Shown: in pieces, positions 11,663 to 23,245 of the stretch
Numbering within the stretch: position 1 is the stretch's first letter
Layout of the letters: every line of letters begins with the position of its first letter
NCBI GenBank assembly: GCA_028023455.1
Contig: JAQFVV010000036.1
Span: 9,414,719-9,478,718 of the forward strand
Origin: Epiperipatus broadwayi
Lineage: Eukaryota; Onychophora; Udeonychophora; Euonychophora; Peripatidae
Length of the DNA stretch: 64,000 nt
Direction of reading: 5' to 3'
Translations under genes and position numbers: made by a program
Notes under the pieces: generated by a model
The model's database searches: none
Told to the model about the DNA's origin: nothing
The model's input: only the letters and a program-made list of their open reading frames with translations

Positions 11663-13382
11663 ACATTAAACATTAATATTGTGTTTTTTTTTGATTATTA
11701 GGAAAATAATTAAAACCCATAAAAAAAGAAATGTCTTAATGAATAAAGAGAGAGAAATAGAATCAAAAAGATTCTTATTATTTTACTCTCCAAAGTTAAG
11801 ATTTTGGTAAAATAGAAATGTTTAAATGTAGAAGTATTTAAATCGTGTATTTGGCTTAAGATCAAAAAATAAAAGAGAAAATATGAACGAAATAAGAACT
11901 AAAAATGATTTATAAGGAAAAGTAAAAGTTTGAAAAGTTTAAATTAGATTAAAATAGAATTTAAAACATGACAAAAGATAAGGATCTATTCAATAAAAGT
12001 ACATATTTTGACGATAGAGTATGTATAAAGTATGGATAAAGACAGCAATATTTAATGCTTGTCAAATGGGATATTATTTTATTAAAAATTTATTTTATTA
12101 AAAGGAAAAGAAAAGAAATAAGAAATAAATGTAAATATTGCTACGAGATTGTATACAAGTAAATTTGTATAAATTGCTGAAGGCATATTAAAAAGAAAGG
12201 TGTGAATGGAAAGCTATAAACAAAAGGATCAAGAAAATAAAAGAATGTGAAAAAAAAAGAAAAAATATTTTTGGAGTTCTAGGAGAGAGTTCATTGAGAT
12301 GAGGGTGAAGACACTGCTCTGATAATAAGCAGATATAATCGAATAGAAAGCAGACATAAGAATACTTTAAAGTTTAAAAAAAAACAGAGGAAGCCAGAAA
12401 CATAGTGGAAAGACTCCAACATAAAAATGGATCACTGTATGAACAGGAAAATGATTTCTAATGCACATGATGCTTCAAGAATGTGTGGCTAAGGGCCATC
12501 ATGATCGTTGGCCAATTCAGACTCACCGTGCTCAAACAGTTCCCATCACCATGTAATAACTGCCTATGTAGAGCCTGCTGGATGATTTGATTGCCATGCC
12601 CTTGATGTCCTAATATAGAGAAGTCACCACAAACCAAGTCCAGCCTAAGAGTGACCGTTCCCTGCTAAATAAGTGGAGGAATTCCATGTGGCAGTCAGCA
12701 GGACCTTAACTCACTTCAGAGACTAAAGAAAACTTAGGTAAATTATATATCACACCTTTATAAACATATGTGCACATACTTTTAATTTAAAACAATTTCC
12801 AATTCAAGATATTAGTGATATAGACAATAATTGAAACTTTTCTGATAGCTGGAATGACGACTGTAAATGTATAATCATTTATAGGATTTTTTAAATATAT
12901 TTACTCATATCATTATATCCAATAATTTGTTTCCATTGTGTGTAAAATATTTCAATTGATTTTTGTTGTTTATTTGTTATATTAAAAATTTCTTATTTAT
13001 TTTATCAGTTTCGTCTCGTTCTTTGCCATTCCAGACAGTAATACATTTGTAGGGGTTTGGGTGATAATTATTACTCCATTTTGAGTACTGAAATAACACG
13101 TGAGGCTAGTGGGCAGTAGTCTTGATCCCAATTAATTTTATAAATTATCCAAGCGCTGTAATTCTTTAAATATTACAGCAGTCGAGAGGCATTTGACTGG
13201 GAAAGATAACCTGGGGCAATATCCGTATAGTCACAGGTTTGGTCAAGTACAGATATAGATTCATTTATGTCTATATGTTCTTTTTGCTTGCAGTAGCGGA
13301 AAGTGAATGAGTTTGAATTTAAGAATATTTATTATATATCTAAATAAATAAATAGAAGCCTCAATCGTTCGATTCCATTACA
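11599..13382. repeat. 3' LTR of retrotransposon
   Basis: It matches the left LTR from TGTGATGATC to TTACA. It differs by scattered substitutions, a short microsatellite (CA then TA, about 11621-11662) near its start that is shorter in the left LTR, and small indels. Confidence 0.9.
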
Positions 13383-13974
13383 ATATATATATATATATAT
13401 GTGTGTTTGCTTTATAATATGGGTGATTGCGAGGCATATTTATTGTTAATCTATGTTTTTTAGTTGTTGAATCAAATGTATAGAATACAGACTTAATTTT
13501 TGTAATGACTTGTGTGGGTGAACATGTATAGTTTATTAAGGCTAATTTATTATATATATATATATTCTAACCTAATAAATTAAAGACGATTCCTAATTAT
13601 ATTAGGAAATCCATCCGGAAGTCCTCAACCTTCCGACTACACTTCGTATAGTCCGGGTAATAAACTTTACCTAATAACTCTTAATAATAATAATAATAAT
13701 AGCTCTACTTTAGGTTAGTTCTATAATAATTCAGCTACAGCAATATGCAGTTCAGACAGAGATAGAATTAAAAAAAATTATCATTAATAAAATAAATTTA
13801 ATAAGAAAATATAGAATAAACTAACATTCTTTCTCTATCCAAAACACATTCTCTGGGCTGTAAGTACGTGCACTGTTCGACAATGATGATGATGATTTTT
13901 CATGTCATTGTTAATATTACTAACTAAAACAAAATATTCATTAATTTGCCAATATGATCTCAATATTTTTGTTA
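13383..13974. other. spacer with hairpin cluster
   Basis: (TA)n follows the LTR directly. Four small hairpins lie in a row at 13591-13671 and are described in the findings. A (TAA)n run lies near 13681-13700. No coding sequence was seen. Confidence 0.5.
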
Positions 13975-14456
13975 TTATACAATTAGATGTTTCAATCTCT
14001 TAAGCCATGCCACGCTTGTAATATTGATCTGAATTTGATCAATTATTAATTTAAGAGCACTTATAATAATGACACTAATCTCAGGGTTCTCTGTTATATT
14101 TAATAAAATTGCTCGGCAGTATTGTGTTGTCGCATATGACTGACATTCTGGTCGGCTATAGGAAACATTTACCTTATTTAAATTCCAGGTGTCTGCATCC
14201 ACACATTAACTATTATAATATTTAATGAGATGATAACCATATTCAATAACAACGCATAATTTTGAATAATAAAGCCTTTTAAATCCAGAATCTCAGTCGG
14301 AATGATGAAAAGACAAGGGTGCTTTTGTGTCCTTCCATTATCCATGACAACACAATAATTTAAATAAGATCTATTACTTAGATACTTCCTTAAATGTGTA
14401 TTCAACAATGTGCAACCAAAACCAGTAGTTTGGGAATAAAGTGATTTTACACACAC
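13975..14456 (-). other. two overlapping unidentified open frames
   Basis: The frames 14178-14456 and 13975-14202 overlap on the minus strand and are less low-complexity than most in the window. A GT follows a possible exon edge near 14185. No family was recognised, and neither frame starts or ends in a convincing way. They may be exon relics or chance. Confidence 0.12.
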
Positions 14457-17400
14457 ATATAAAATAAACTGTCTTGGTCTGAAGTTTTCAATTCCACAAA
14501 TAATTTTTATTAAATTAAAATATAATGAAATGTTTTGATCTGCTTATAATTGTCTATCTGGTGTTTTGAATTTAAGATTTCATAAATGATTTTGGACTCA
14601 AGAAAGTATTGCAAGTATTATGCCAATACACTTTTATTTAGCACATAAGAAAAATGACTCAAAACAACTTGTAACAATAATTTATTATTAACTTATAACA
14701 AAATTCTAATTTTTTATTATGGTTTAACAAAAATATCTTTTATGATTAACATAATAAACAAACATATATAATTTATTTGATCCCTTATGGATAAAACAAA
14801 ATATAACTAATATTAATTCGTCTATACTTTTAGACTTGGATTCGAACTACTTCTTCATCTTATTTTTACATTTATGTAAATTGAATATAACAAAATAAAT
14901 AGTATTATCGATACATTAACTCATTCGTCTAGTGTATCTTTTATGAACGGTTATTTATATTTATTGACTAACGATCTGTTTTAAAACAAAAATACTCTAA
15001 TTCTAGGCAATGCGTACCAATGATTTTTGTTACTATATCTTTAATTAAATGATAGTTTTTTTATTTAGATAACTTATTATAATTTATGTGTTACGTATCA
15101 GAAGTTACACTTATTATTTTAATGTTTACTTTATTAACAACTGAAGTTGTTATACACACTGTTTTTCTCAGTATAAGTTATATTGTGAGTGCTACTTAAT
15201 CATTAACCTGAATTAAACCTAATATTTGAACCCTCTATTGGAAAATGAAAATTTTTAATCACGCAATTTTAAAACTTACTCTCTCCATTGACTTACGTGT
15301 GGATTACCAGTACTATTCCGCCGCACAATTCACACATTGATCATATATACTAGCACGCTATTTATACTAAATGGAGCTTGAGGAATTAACCTCCAATATA
15401 CCTGTTATCTTGCCATAACTTTCTAAACAAACACAATATTCAACACCTTCCGTGGTGGAATTATCTCTATCTTCTCATGAGGAATAAGGAATATCACCGA
15501 AGAGCTGTAGAGTTAACTACTATATTAAATAATTTGGTGGGTCCTTGCCTTTTAATTGGGCATAATAGGAACACACACCAAATATAATCCTCTCCTGGGA
15601 TTTTAACTAATGAAATACACTAAATACTATATAAAGTACTGATCGTCCTAACTATGAGAAGCGATCAATTGGGTTATGAACATACCCGAATACAAGATTT
15701 ATCTATTCGCCTCATGGAAAATAAAGCTTTTGGGGAGATTATTTTCTATCCCACAAAATAGATACATTACAATTATTACTTAGGCGCATATTAAGCCTAT
15801 ACCGATGCTATATCGGGGCAAGACAAGCAAATACACTAATTACACTAAATTTATGTTCCGGGTATACTTAGATCAGCGTCTGATATCAATGGATACCACA
15901 GAATACAATAATAATTTTCACTTTTGCCAAAGAAACATTCAACAAATAATAGGAAGTATAGTATTTTGAACTAAACCAAGTGAATACGTTAATAAAGAAT
16001 AATTGGGAATAAATTCCTTAATTAACATAGTATAAATTTGTTTCATACTTTAAATAAGTAATATTTTGTATAGCACTTCTCTTTAATTACTTCTGATAAT
16101 TTTAACTAGATATTTTGCCTATTGAGTATCTAAATTTTTCTACTTTTACGCATCTAATATTTAAATTTATACTCATAACTGCATGTCATAAGTAAACACA
16201 TTTTATAAAAAAAAATATTTTTTTCATGTCAAATATAAATTTAACCTAGAATAATTACATAAAAACATACCTTTATGATTACAAGGTCATTTAAATATTA
16301 CTTGAATATAGCCTTTAACCTGCTGATATAAAAAAAAATACACATAATTTTACAAATTAGTAAAAAAAAAATCATTACTTAACAAGTGCTTATAATATCA
16401 CTAAAAAAAAAATGTTTTCCGTTGGGCACTTTATCCAGATGAAGAACTTGATCTATTCGTAGTTCACGAAGCAAATTTAAACAAGAAACACATTTTATTA
16501 TTTCATTTATAAAAAGTTGCCTTCATCCTGGTGCACTTAATAGTAAGCAAAGAAAAACATAGCAGCGTTGATTTTAATTCTTTCTTGAATTAACTGCTAT
16601 TATGGGATCCAAGAAAACAATACAGATTTTAACATTACCAATATTTGACGATAAACTATCACATATACAATTCTTTTCTTTTTACGATTGGCGATACGTA
16701 TCATTTTTAGCTAGCTGGCTTATGAATAAAAGAATGAGCGAATTTTCCAAAATATTATTTTTAGAAAGACTGCAGCTGACTTACGTGTATATAAAGTTTT
16801 ATTGACTCCAATTCATGTATAATATAACATATTATTTTATGGTTATAATTAAGTCACTAATGTTTATAGTTTTTATTCCTACTCTAGGAATTATAATTTT
16901 TCTTTAATAATGAATTCTCCATAAATGCACACATACAAATTTTTCGATATTTGCCTTGAGAAAATTTATATTTCTTTTTAAAAAATATGCAGGTGCATAA
17001 GTAAATATCATTTATTATTTATATTATTTCTAGATAATTTTCAGTGAATAAAACAGATTTTAACGTGGGGAACTTGCATTATTTTCTAAAGCAGACAATT
17101 TCTGTTAGAAAAAGCGCGAAACTTTTTGGTTAACTTTCCTTGGCTTTTATAATATGTCTTTTAATTCTAGTTTTTCTTTTATACCACGAAAAGATTGTTA
17201 CATAAGGTAAAGTTAACAAATAATTAATTATTTCTTGGAAATTACTTATATTGCTTAGTTTAACTATAATGATATTTTCCGTGATCGCTGTAGTCAATAC
17301 GTTCACTTTGCACTTTAGCCGAAGATAGAACATTTTTACATATAAAAAGCTTTAAAATAGGCAGAGCAATAGAAGCTTATGGATGTCTTATCAAAATATT

Positions 17401-18151
17401 TTAGCTAGACATGATATTGTTAAAATGTTACTTGAATTATTTTTATTTCTGCAATAAAACAATATAAAAATTTGTTACCGAATTTCAGCACTGCTTCCAC
17501 TTGTAAAACTTATGTCAGACTAGTTTTTCTACAAAATTTCCCGGTCTCTTTTAGCGACCTCTGACAGAAAAATAATTATTTAATTATACATAAACAAAAG
17601 AAAGGAAAAAAACAACTTATTACAGTTATATCTTTCTGTATGATTTAAATGGATTATAAGATAATTTGACAAATAATGAAAAATAATAAATATCTTTAAC
17701 TAATAATGCTTATTAGTGATGTATAATTCTGTATACATTATTATCTAAATAATTAAAAAAAATTATCAGAAGTTATTGTGCTTTATGATAAGACATTCAT
17801 CCACTCTCCCCTCTACCCATCCAAATCAGTTACTGTTTATGATATGTGCCTTTATACTATATTAAATTGCTCTTATGGTTAATATTTTAAATTATTCATG
17901 CTCTTCTTCAAAATGATATTGGATTACTAAATTTTTTAGTTATTTGCTTAAAATACGTTAAAGTGAGTAAATAGCCTATTTTATTAATCACTTAATACCA
18001 TTATTATTTTACTTTTTATTTCCTAGAAAAGGATTGCATTGTTTTCCTGTAGGAAATAATGCTAAACAAACCAAGTGTCCATAACACTAGGTTACAATAT
18101 ATATATATATATATATGTTAATTCTAATGTTTTCATGGATAAAAGATGTCA
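14457..18151. other. AT-rich non-coding stretch
   Basis: No gene or element recognised. 15,300-15,950 is less AT-rich and could be an unknown repeat. A short plus-strand frame at 16602-16805 has no supporting motif. A (TA)n run of about 20 bp at 18097-18117 precedes the 18.15-kb palindrome. Confidence 0.6.
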
Positions 18152-18240
18152 TATTATTATTACTATTTGCAGGATATTCCATGTAGTGAAAAAGCTAAAT
18201 GCTGACGTTTCAGTACAATATCAAGTACCTTCCTCAGAGT

Positions 18241-18286
18241 GATGCTCTGAGGAAGGTACTTGATATTGTACTGAAACGTCAGCATT
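18241..18286 (+). ncRNA. hammerhead ribozyme-like fold
   Basis: Read on the plus strand: stem I 5' strand GATGCT (18241-18246), core CTGAGGA (18247-18253, fitting CUGANGA), stem II AGGTAC with GTACT around an 8-nt loop, core GAA (18273-18275), stem III ACGT (18276-18279), C at 18280 as the expected cleavage residue, then AGCATT (18281-18286) closing stem I with six pairs, one of them G-U. All invariant core bases are present. Stem III is a self-complementary 4-mer, as in known minimal hammerheads that act as dimers in Penelope-like elements. Stem II has one bulged base. Activity is untested. Confidence 0.5.
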
Positions 18287-18297
18287 TAGCTTTTTCG

Positions 18298-18346
18298 TCG
18301 CTCTGAGGAAGGTACTTGATATTGTACTGAAACGTCAGCATTTAGC
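18298..18346 (+). ncRNA. second hammerhead-like fold, weaker stem I
   Basis: The same core and stem II recur at 18302-18339, but stem I beside the core is only about three pairs (CGCT against AGCA with a mismatch). The inverted copy on the minus strand (18239-18200) is also weak in stem I. Confidence 0.25.
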
Positions 18347-18974
18347 TTTTTCACTACACGAAATATCCTGCAAATAGTAATAATAATAAGACATATATAT
18401 ATATATATATTGTAACAGTCCAGGTTTTACACCAGAAGAGAGGGAACACACATAACTACATTCAGACCTAGGATCTTTGGGTGGAATACTGTGAATGACA
18501 TGAAGAAGTAACTAATCAATAATCATGTCTACCTTAAATTCAGATACAATTTAGGCCAGTTCATCCAATCCTCATCCTTTTTTTGGATTCCATTATGCCT
18601 TGGAATTCAAACTCAGGTAGAATGTCATCCTTGACTCTCTTGAAGGTTGAATTTATCATAGACAGAAGCCACTACATCACAGCATGGATTCAAATTAAGG
18701 GTAAGATTCACCTAACCATACTATTGTATTATGATGTAAAAAGCATATATATATACGCAGTTATGAATTGATAGATGGATGGATAAATAACTCTGACAAA
18801 CTAGAGACCATTTAATGAAAATCAATTGAACAAGATTTATTTGATTAACAAAATTCCAAAGTCTTTTAACATGATTAAAAAAATAATGATAATAATATCT
18901 ATGTACATGTGTGTGCATCAAATATGTATCTCTATCATATTGACAAATAAACATTTATTAACCCAACCCTTTTA

Positions 18975-18975
<1 letters not shown>

Positions 18976-19028
<53 letters not shown>
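18976..19028. repeat. (TA)n microsatellite
   Basis: About 53 bp of perfect TA. Confidence 0.95.
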
Positions 19029-19030
<2 letters not shown>

Positions 19031-20021
19031 TGAAACATTGAAGATATTTATAAAGTAGAAAAGATATAACAAAGAAAAAAATATTAGTTCATCACAATAA
19101 AGAATGTGAAGCTAGTTGAAAATTTACAATATTATTTACAGATGTAAATGTTGACTCTATAGTTCATTACCAATGGTAGAGATTTCATTCACATTGCAGG
19201 CCCCCTGACTATGTACACATTTCTTACACAATATATAGAAGAGAGCATTCACTCAGGAAGATTAGTCTTTCATATAAAAAAAACAAATACAAACATCATT
19301 TATTAACAAAAACAAAAAAAATAAAAAAACAAAGTCTGTCCAGTAGCAAGTCTTAAAATGGAACAATATCAAGTAAAATGCTACCTTGTTCCATATTGTC
19401 TCAAACATGATGATATTCAATAACAAGCCACTATAGAAAGGGAGCTAACCTAAATTTTATTCAATAAAAATGTTCACTTTCTTTCCTGTGCTTTCTTGAT
19501 TTTAGGTATGATGGACTGTTCTAAGTGGTAGGTATTTCAGTTCCCATATGTGGAAGTGAAATGAAAACAACACTCTACAAATATATATATATATTTAAAA
19601 ATTTCCTCAAATTATTCAGAATAAAGATAAAGCATCAAGTATTGTCCCTCACAGGTGCACTTGATAGCTGTTCCAGTCATCTTTTCTCAGCAAGTTATGC
19701 ATTGCTCATGAGAAATCATTCACAGCTTGCTTGTACTGATGTTATTTCCTTCTTCATGTTGTTATTTCATTCTATATCCATTCTGAGATTCGACACAGGT
19801 ATTGATGTTTATGCAGGCATTATATATAGATAAATGTTAATTCATCACATCTCCCATGGTCAAGGCTAACAACACATTGCTTCACAACAATATTAAATTA
19901 TCTGCAATACATCATTTTGGAGTTCATAAAATATTTAACTAATTTGATTCATTATTTGTCACTTAATAAGTTCTATAAGAAATGAATTATTCCATATATA
20001 TATATATATATGTCAATAATG

Positions 20022-20023
<2 letters not shown>

Positions 20024-20086
<63 letters not shown>
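20024..20086. repeat. (TA)n microsatellite
   Basis: About 63 bp of perfect TA, directly before the 3.1-kb repeat. Confidence 0.95.
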
Positions 20087-20090
<4 letters not shown>

Positions 20091-23000
20091 GCCAGTCAAA
20101 ACATGTTTATCCATCTAACATGAGCTGGAACTAACAAAATGTACTTCAAACCCAGTCCAGCCCAAGATTTAGGTCAAGGACCAGCCTGGATTCAAACCCA
20201 CTCTCTAAGCCCCAGATCAAACACCTAATGAATAACATATTAGTGATGGCACATAAAAATTAATTTTAATCCGGCCAACTAGCAATGCTGAGCAAAACAA
20301 TGAGACATCTATTGACTATGACTAAACTAAAATATATAAGCAGGCTTTACTTTTGGAAGTGGAGAAAAGAAGAATTCGAACTACTCAAATAAGTTAGACA
20401 ATAAAATATAGTTTAATATACTGACAAAGTATTTACTTAATGACTTAATTATATACATTAGTGTGTGCGTGAATGAGCAAGCAGTAGATGATTACATAGT
20501 GTCTTTCATGCTATTATTTCTCATACGCTCTTTATTAATTAGCTAAATAATATATTATAAATAAACACACATCTTTGGTGGGTCCAATATTAAGATGCCA
20601 ATCGATTTTTGAAAAGAATTACATAATATTGCTATTAACACTTTGGATTATGGTTCTAAAATGTGGTGACTAACATTATTTAGAGAAGCATTCCGAGATT
20701 CATTACAGATATAATACAAACTATTTTCATGCCACTGAGGTCCTGAAAATAAATAAAATACATTTGAAAACATATTTGAAAATGACATTTGATTATATGA
20801 CAAAATATTTAATGAAACTTCTGTTAATTAGCACTAGTAAGAAGAACACTTTATTTTCCCCAAGGCAAATAGATACTTTTAAATACAGAAATAAGTGACG
20901 ATGGTGGGATCGTATAAGACTGAAATAAATTTAATTAATAAAACTAAAAGTAGTTGGCATTTATATATATTTTAAGCAGAGCACAATTTTAATATTAGAG
21001 CATTAAAACTGGGTCATGAAGCAAAAGAAATAAATATACGAAGAAGTTTGTGGTGCTGACATTATAACCAAGAAATAACAGGAAAAGTCATGCTTCTGGA
21101 CAAGAACAAAGTGGATGGGCATGCCATGGTCAAAGCCGATGTGCAGGCCTTTGATACGAAGAAGTGAATATGCATAGCATGTGCCAAACTTACAGGATAA
21201 CCGCCAGAGGCATTTTATACAAAATAAATGTGGATGGGCATAGCATGTGACAAACTTAGGGATCACCACCAGAGGCCCTTTTATATGACATAAATGATCT
21301 TGGGTAGTTTCAACTATCCTCAGGACAAGACAAGAAATCTATGGGTTCGAACTTGTCGTAATCCCCAGATTAAGAAGCACATATATATAATCACAAAGAT
21401 AGGCTGAATGTCAGTAATTCAGTAATGATAAATGTCACTAATGACATTGAATAAGTTTTACTGCTTTAAAATAAATGACCCTTGTTTGAATACTATAATT
21501 TATATAAATAATATGCTATGCCGTTATAATATATATATAGAGAGAAGATTTCATGTAATAAAATATACATGAAGATTTTATTTAGTAAAAGAAACATTAA
21601 GATTTATGTAATAACTATATGTTAAGATTTGACCCCCTCCTTTTCTGCTATTTAAAATAAATCAATCCCACCTTCATTAATTTTATAATAACTGGAATAT
21701 TTAAAGACTGTATTTGATATATTAAGAGTATGGAACAATAAAATAAAAACTAGCAGTTATATATATATATATATATATATATATAACAATTAAGTCACTC
21801 TTTCAGAATTAAATAAATAATATTTTATAAGATTTCGGAGTGTTAATTAGCTTGAGTTCTGGATTCACCCTGGGTAGAATATCCAGAGTTAAACTAATAT
21901 ATTTTTATACTAAAACATAAATAAAATGTTGGCTCATAAAATGTCTGGTGAGTGTATAAATTAATAATGCATCATGTTTTAAGGGAACATTAATTAACTT
22001 AATTCATGAAAGTTTATTTAAAAAGAAGAAAATATTTTAGAGATTCAACTCGTCAAATTGCTTAAGATTGGAATATTAATAATAAGCAAGCAGATATATA
22101 AATTAAATAATAAATACATATAAATAAATGACCACACCAAAGTTAAGGAAAGTTAAGAGCATATGAGAGAGAATTAAATTTATAAAATCATTTAAGAGCA
22201 AAAATCACTTAAGAGCAAATTACATTTACATATTAATTTAAAAGATAGAAAATTGAACAATACATTAGAAATCTTGATAGCAGGATTTGAGATTAGTGAG
22301 GCTAGATTCATTTTCAAATAGTAGCATACAAGTTACCTTGTGCAAATTTAATAAGTCTACTTTCAAAGTACAGCTCATGCATGGCAAATTGAGGATCCAA
22401 ATGAATTCTTCTGGGTGACAGCAAGCTTCTACTTAGCATACTAAACTTTTAGGTCAGGCTTTTACTTCACTCTTGGGCAGCAGAATGATATGACCGTGGA
22501 AGATGATGACCCAACCAGGCTGAGAAGGGTGGTGGATTTATTACTACATCATTTTAAGTTTCAAGCGATGTGTAATATGTTTACAATCAGTTCTCTCAAT
22601 AGTAGCTAATCTAATACCTGTGACTCAAAATTCAGCCATTTTATACTTTTTTTTATCGGTTGTTTTTCAAGATGCAACAGTAAGATAATGTCCAAAAATA
22701 AATTCAAATCTATTTCCAGATTAGAAATAGATTTGACAACATGTTTATAACAAAAGTATCTTTAATCTTAATCCCATTTTATTTTAAGTAAAACTTTAAT
22801 TAAAATACCTACCCCAGATTAAAACAATAGTGCTTCCAACCCTTGAATTATTTTTAGATAATTAACAGTAGCATCTTTTATATTGGATTTTACAAAATAT
22901 ACAGTTTAAAAGAAAAAAATACTTAAAAAAAAAGTTTAAAAATGAAGCATAATAAAATATTTACAAAAAATCAATATTTTGTTAGTATTTTGCTCCTATA

Positions 23001-23245
23001 TATATATATATATATATTTGAGCTGCACCTATGTATTTTAATAAAAAGAATTAATATTCATAAAATTAATAATAATAAAAATGTTAATTTAAAAATTAAA
23101 ATTTTATAACCTAGGCGCACATCTCAAATATATACATAAAATATATATACATGACAAAAGGAACAGGATGGGATATAGGGTTTAAACACAGGTTAGTAGG
23201 TGGAAACATGAAGTGCAATCTTAATGCTAAGATTGACTGCTTCAA
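20087..23245. mobile_element. 3.1-kb non-coding repeat, copy 1
   Basis: It aligns along its length with 44611-47660. The 5' end begins TTGTGCCAGTCAAAACATG. The complement of the 3' end begins TTGAAGCAGTCAATC, so the ends share TTG...CAGTCAA as a short, imperfect terminal inverted repeat. A hairpin (AATCTTA/TAAGATT) lies just inside the 3' end. (TA)n flanks both sides. No protein-coding frame was found, and the internal tandem units sit near 21110-21290. A non-autonomous DNA transposon is the likeliest reading; a Helitron-like 3' end is possible. Confidence 0.65.
21100..21295. repeat. about 80-bp imperfect tandem units
   Basis: About 2.5 units share AAGTGGATGGGCATGCCAT-like starts and CCAGAGGC-like ends. 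The matching array lies at about 45598-45790 in copy 2. Confidence 0.6.

Larger units (their letters stand above)
6455..13382 (+). mobile_element. LTR retrotransposon, gag only (Ty3/gypsy-like)
   Basis: Two direct repeats of about 1.78 kb flank an internal region of about 3.37 kb. A primer-binding-like site follows the left LTR, a gag-like frame lies at 9257-10510, and a purine run precedes the right LTR. No protease, reverse transcriptase, RNase H or integrase motif was found between gag and the right LTR, where those domains would need about 3 kb. The element is therefore either a deletion derivative or a non-autonomous form that uses enzymes from elsewhere. The LTRs differ at a fair number of sites by eye, so the insertion is not very recent. 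Confidence 0.85.
18152..18388. repeat. 88-bp-arm palindrome with an extra internal unit
   Basis: The arms 18152-18239 and 18301-18388 are inverted copies with two visible mismatches. Between them 18240-18300 holds one more copy of the inner half, in the same direction as the right arm. The inner sequence includes GAGGAAGGTACTTG and CTGAAACGTCAGC, the type of motif seen at the ends of Penelope-like elements. Short (TA)n tracts lie on both sides (18097-18117, 18393-18410). No coding capacity. Confidence 0.9.
18389..20086. other. non-coding, with two long (TA)n
   Basis: Long (TA)n tracts occur near 18976-19028 and 20024-20086. Frames that span them are microsatellite translation. 19,140-19,860 is less AT-rich and has no recognised content. 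Confidence 0.6.

Noticed and set aside
16602-16805. Short plus-strand frame beginning MGSKKTIQ
   Set aside because: There is no domain, splice context or second copy to support it.
18826-19041. Open frame into (TA)n
   Set aside because: The end is a translated TA run, and the rest has no motif.
20640-20700. LINE-like GSKMW / GSETW residues inside the 3.1-kb repeat
   Set aside because: A short resemblance to the C-terminal LTYGSETW of RTE, but stops surround it and no other LINE motif adjoins.
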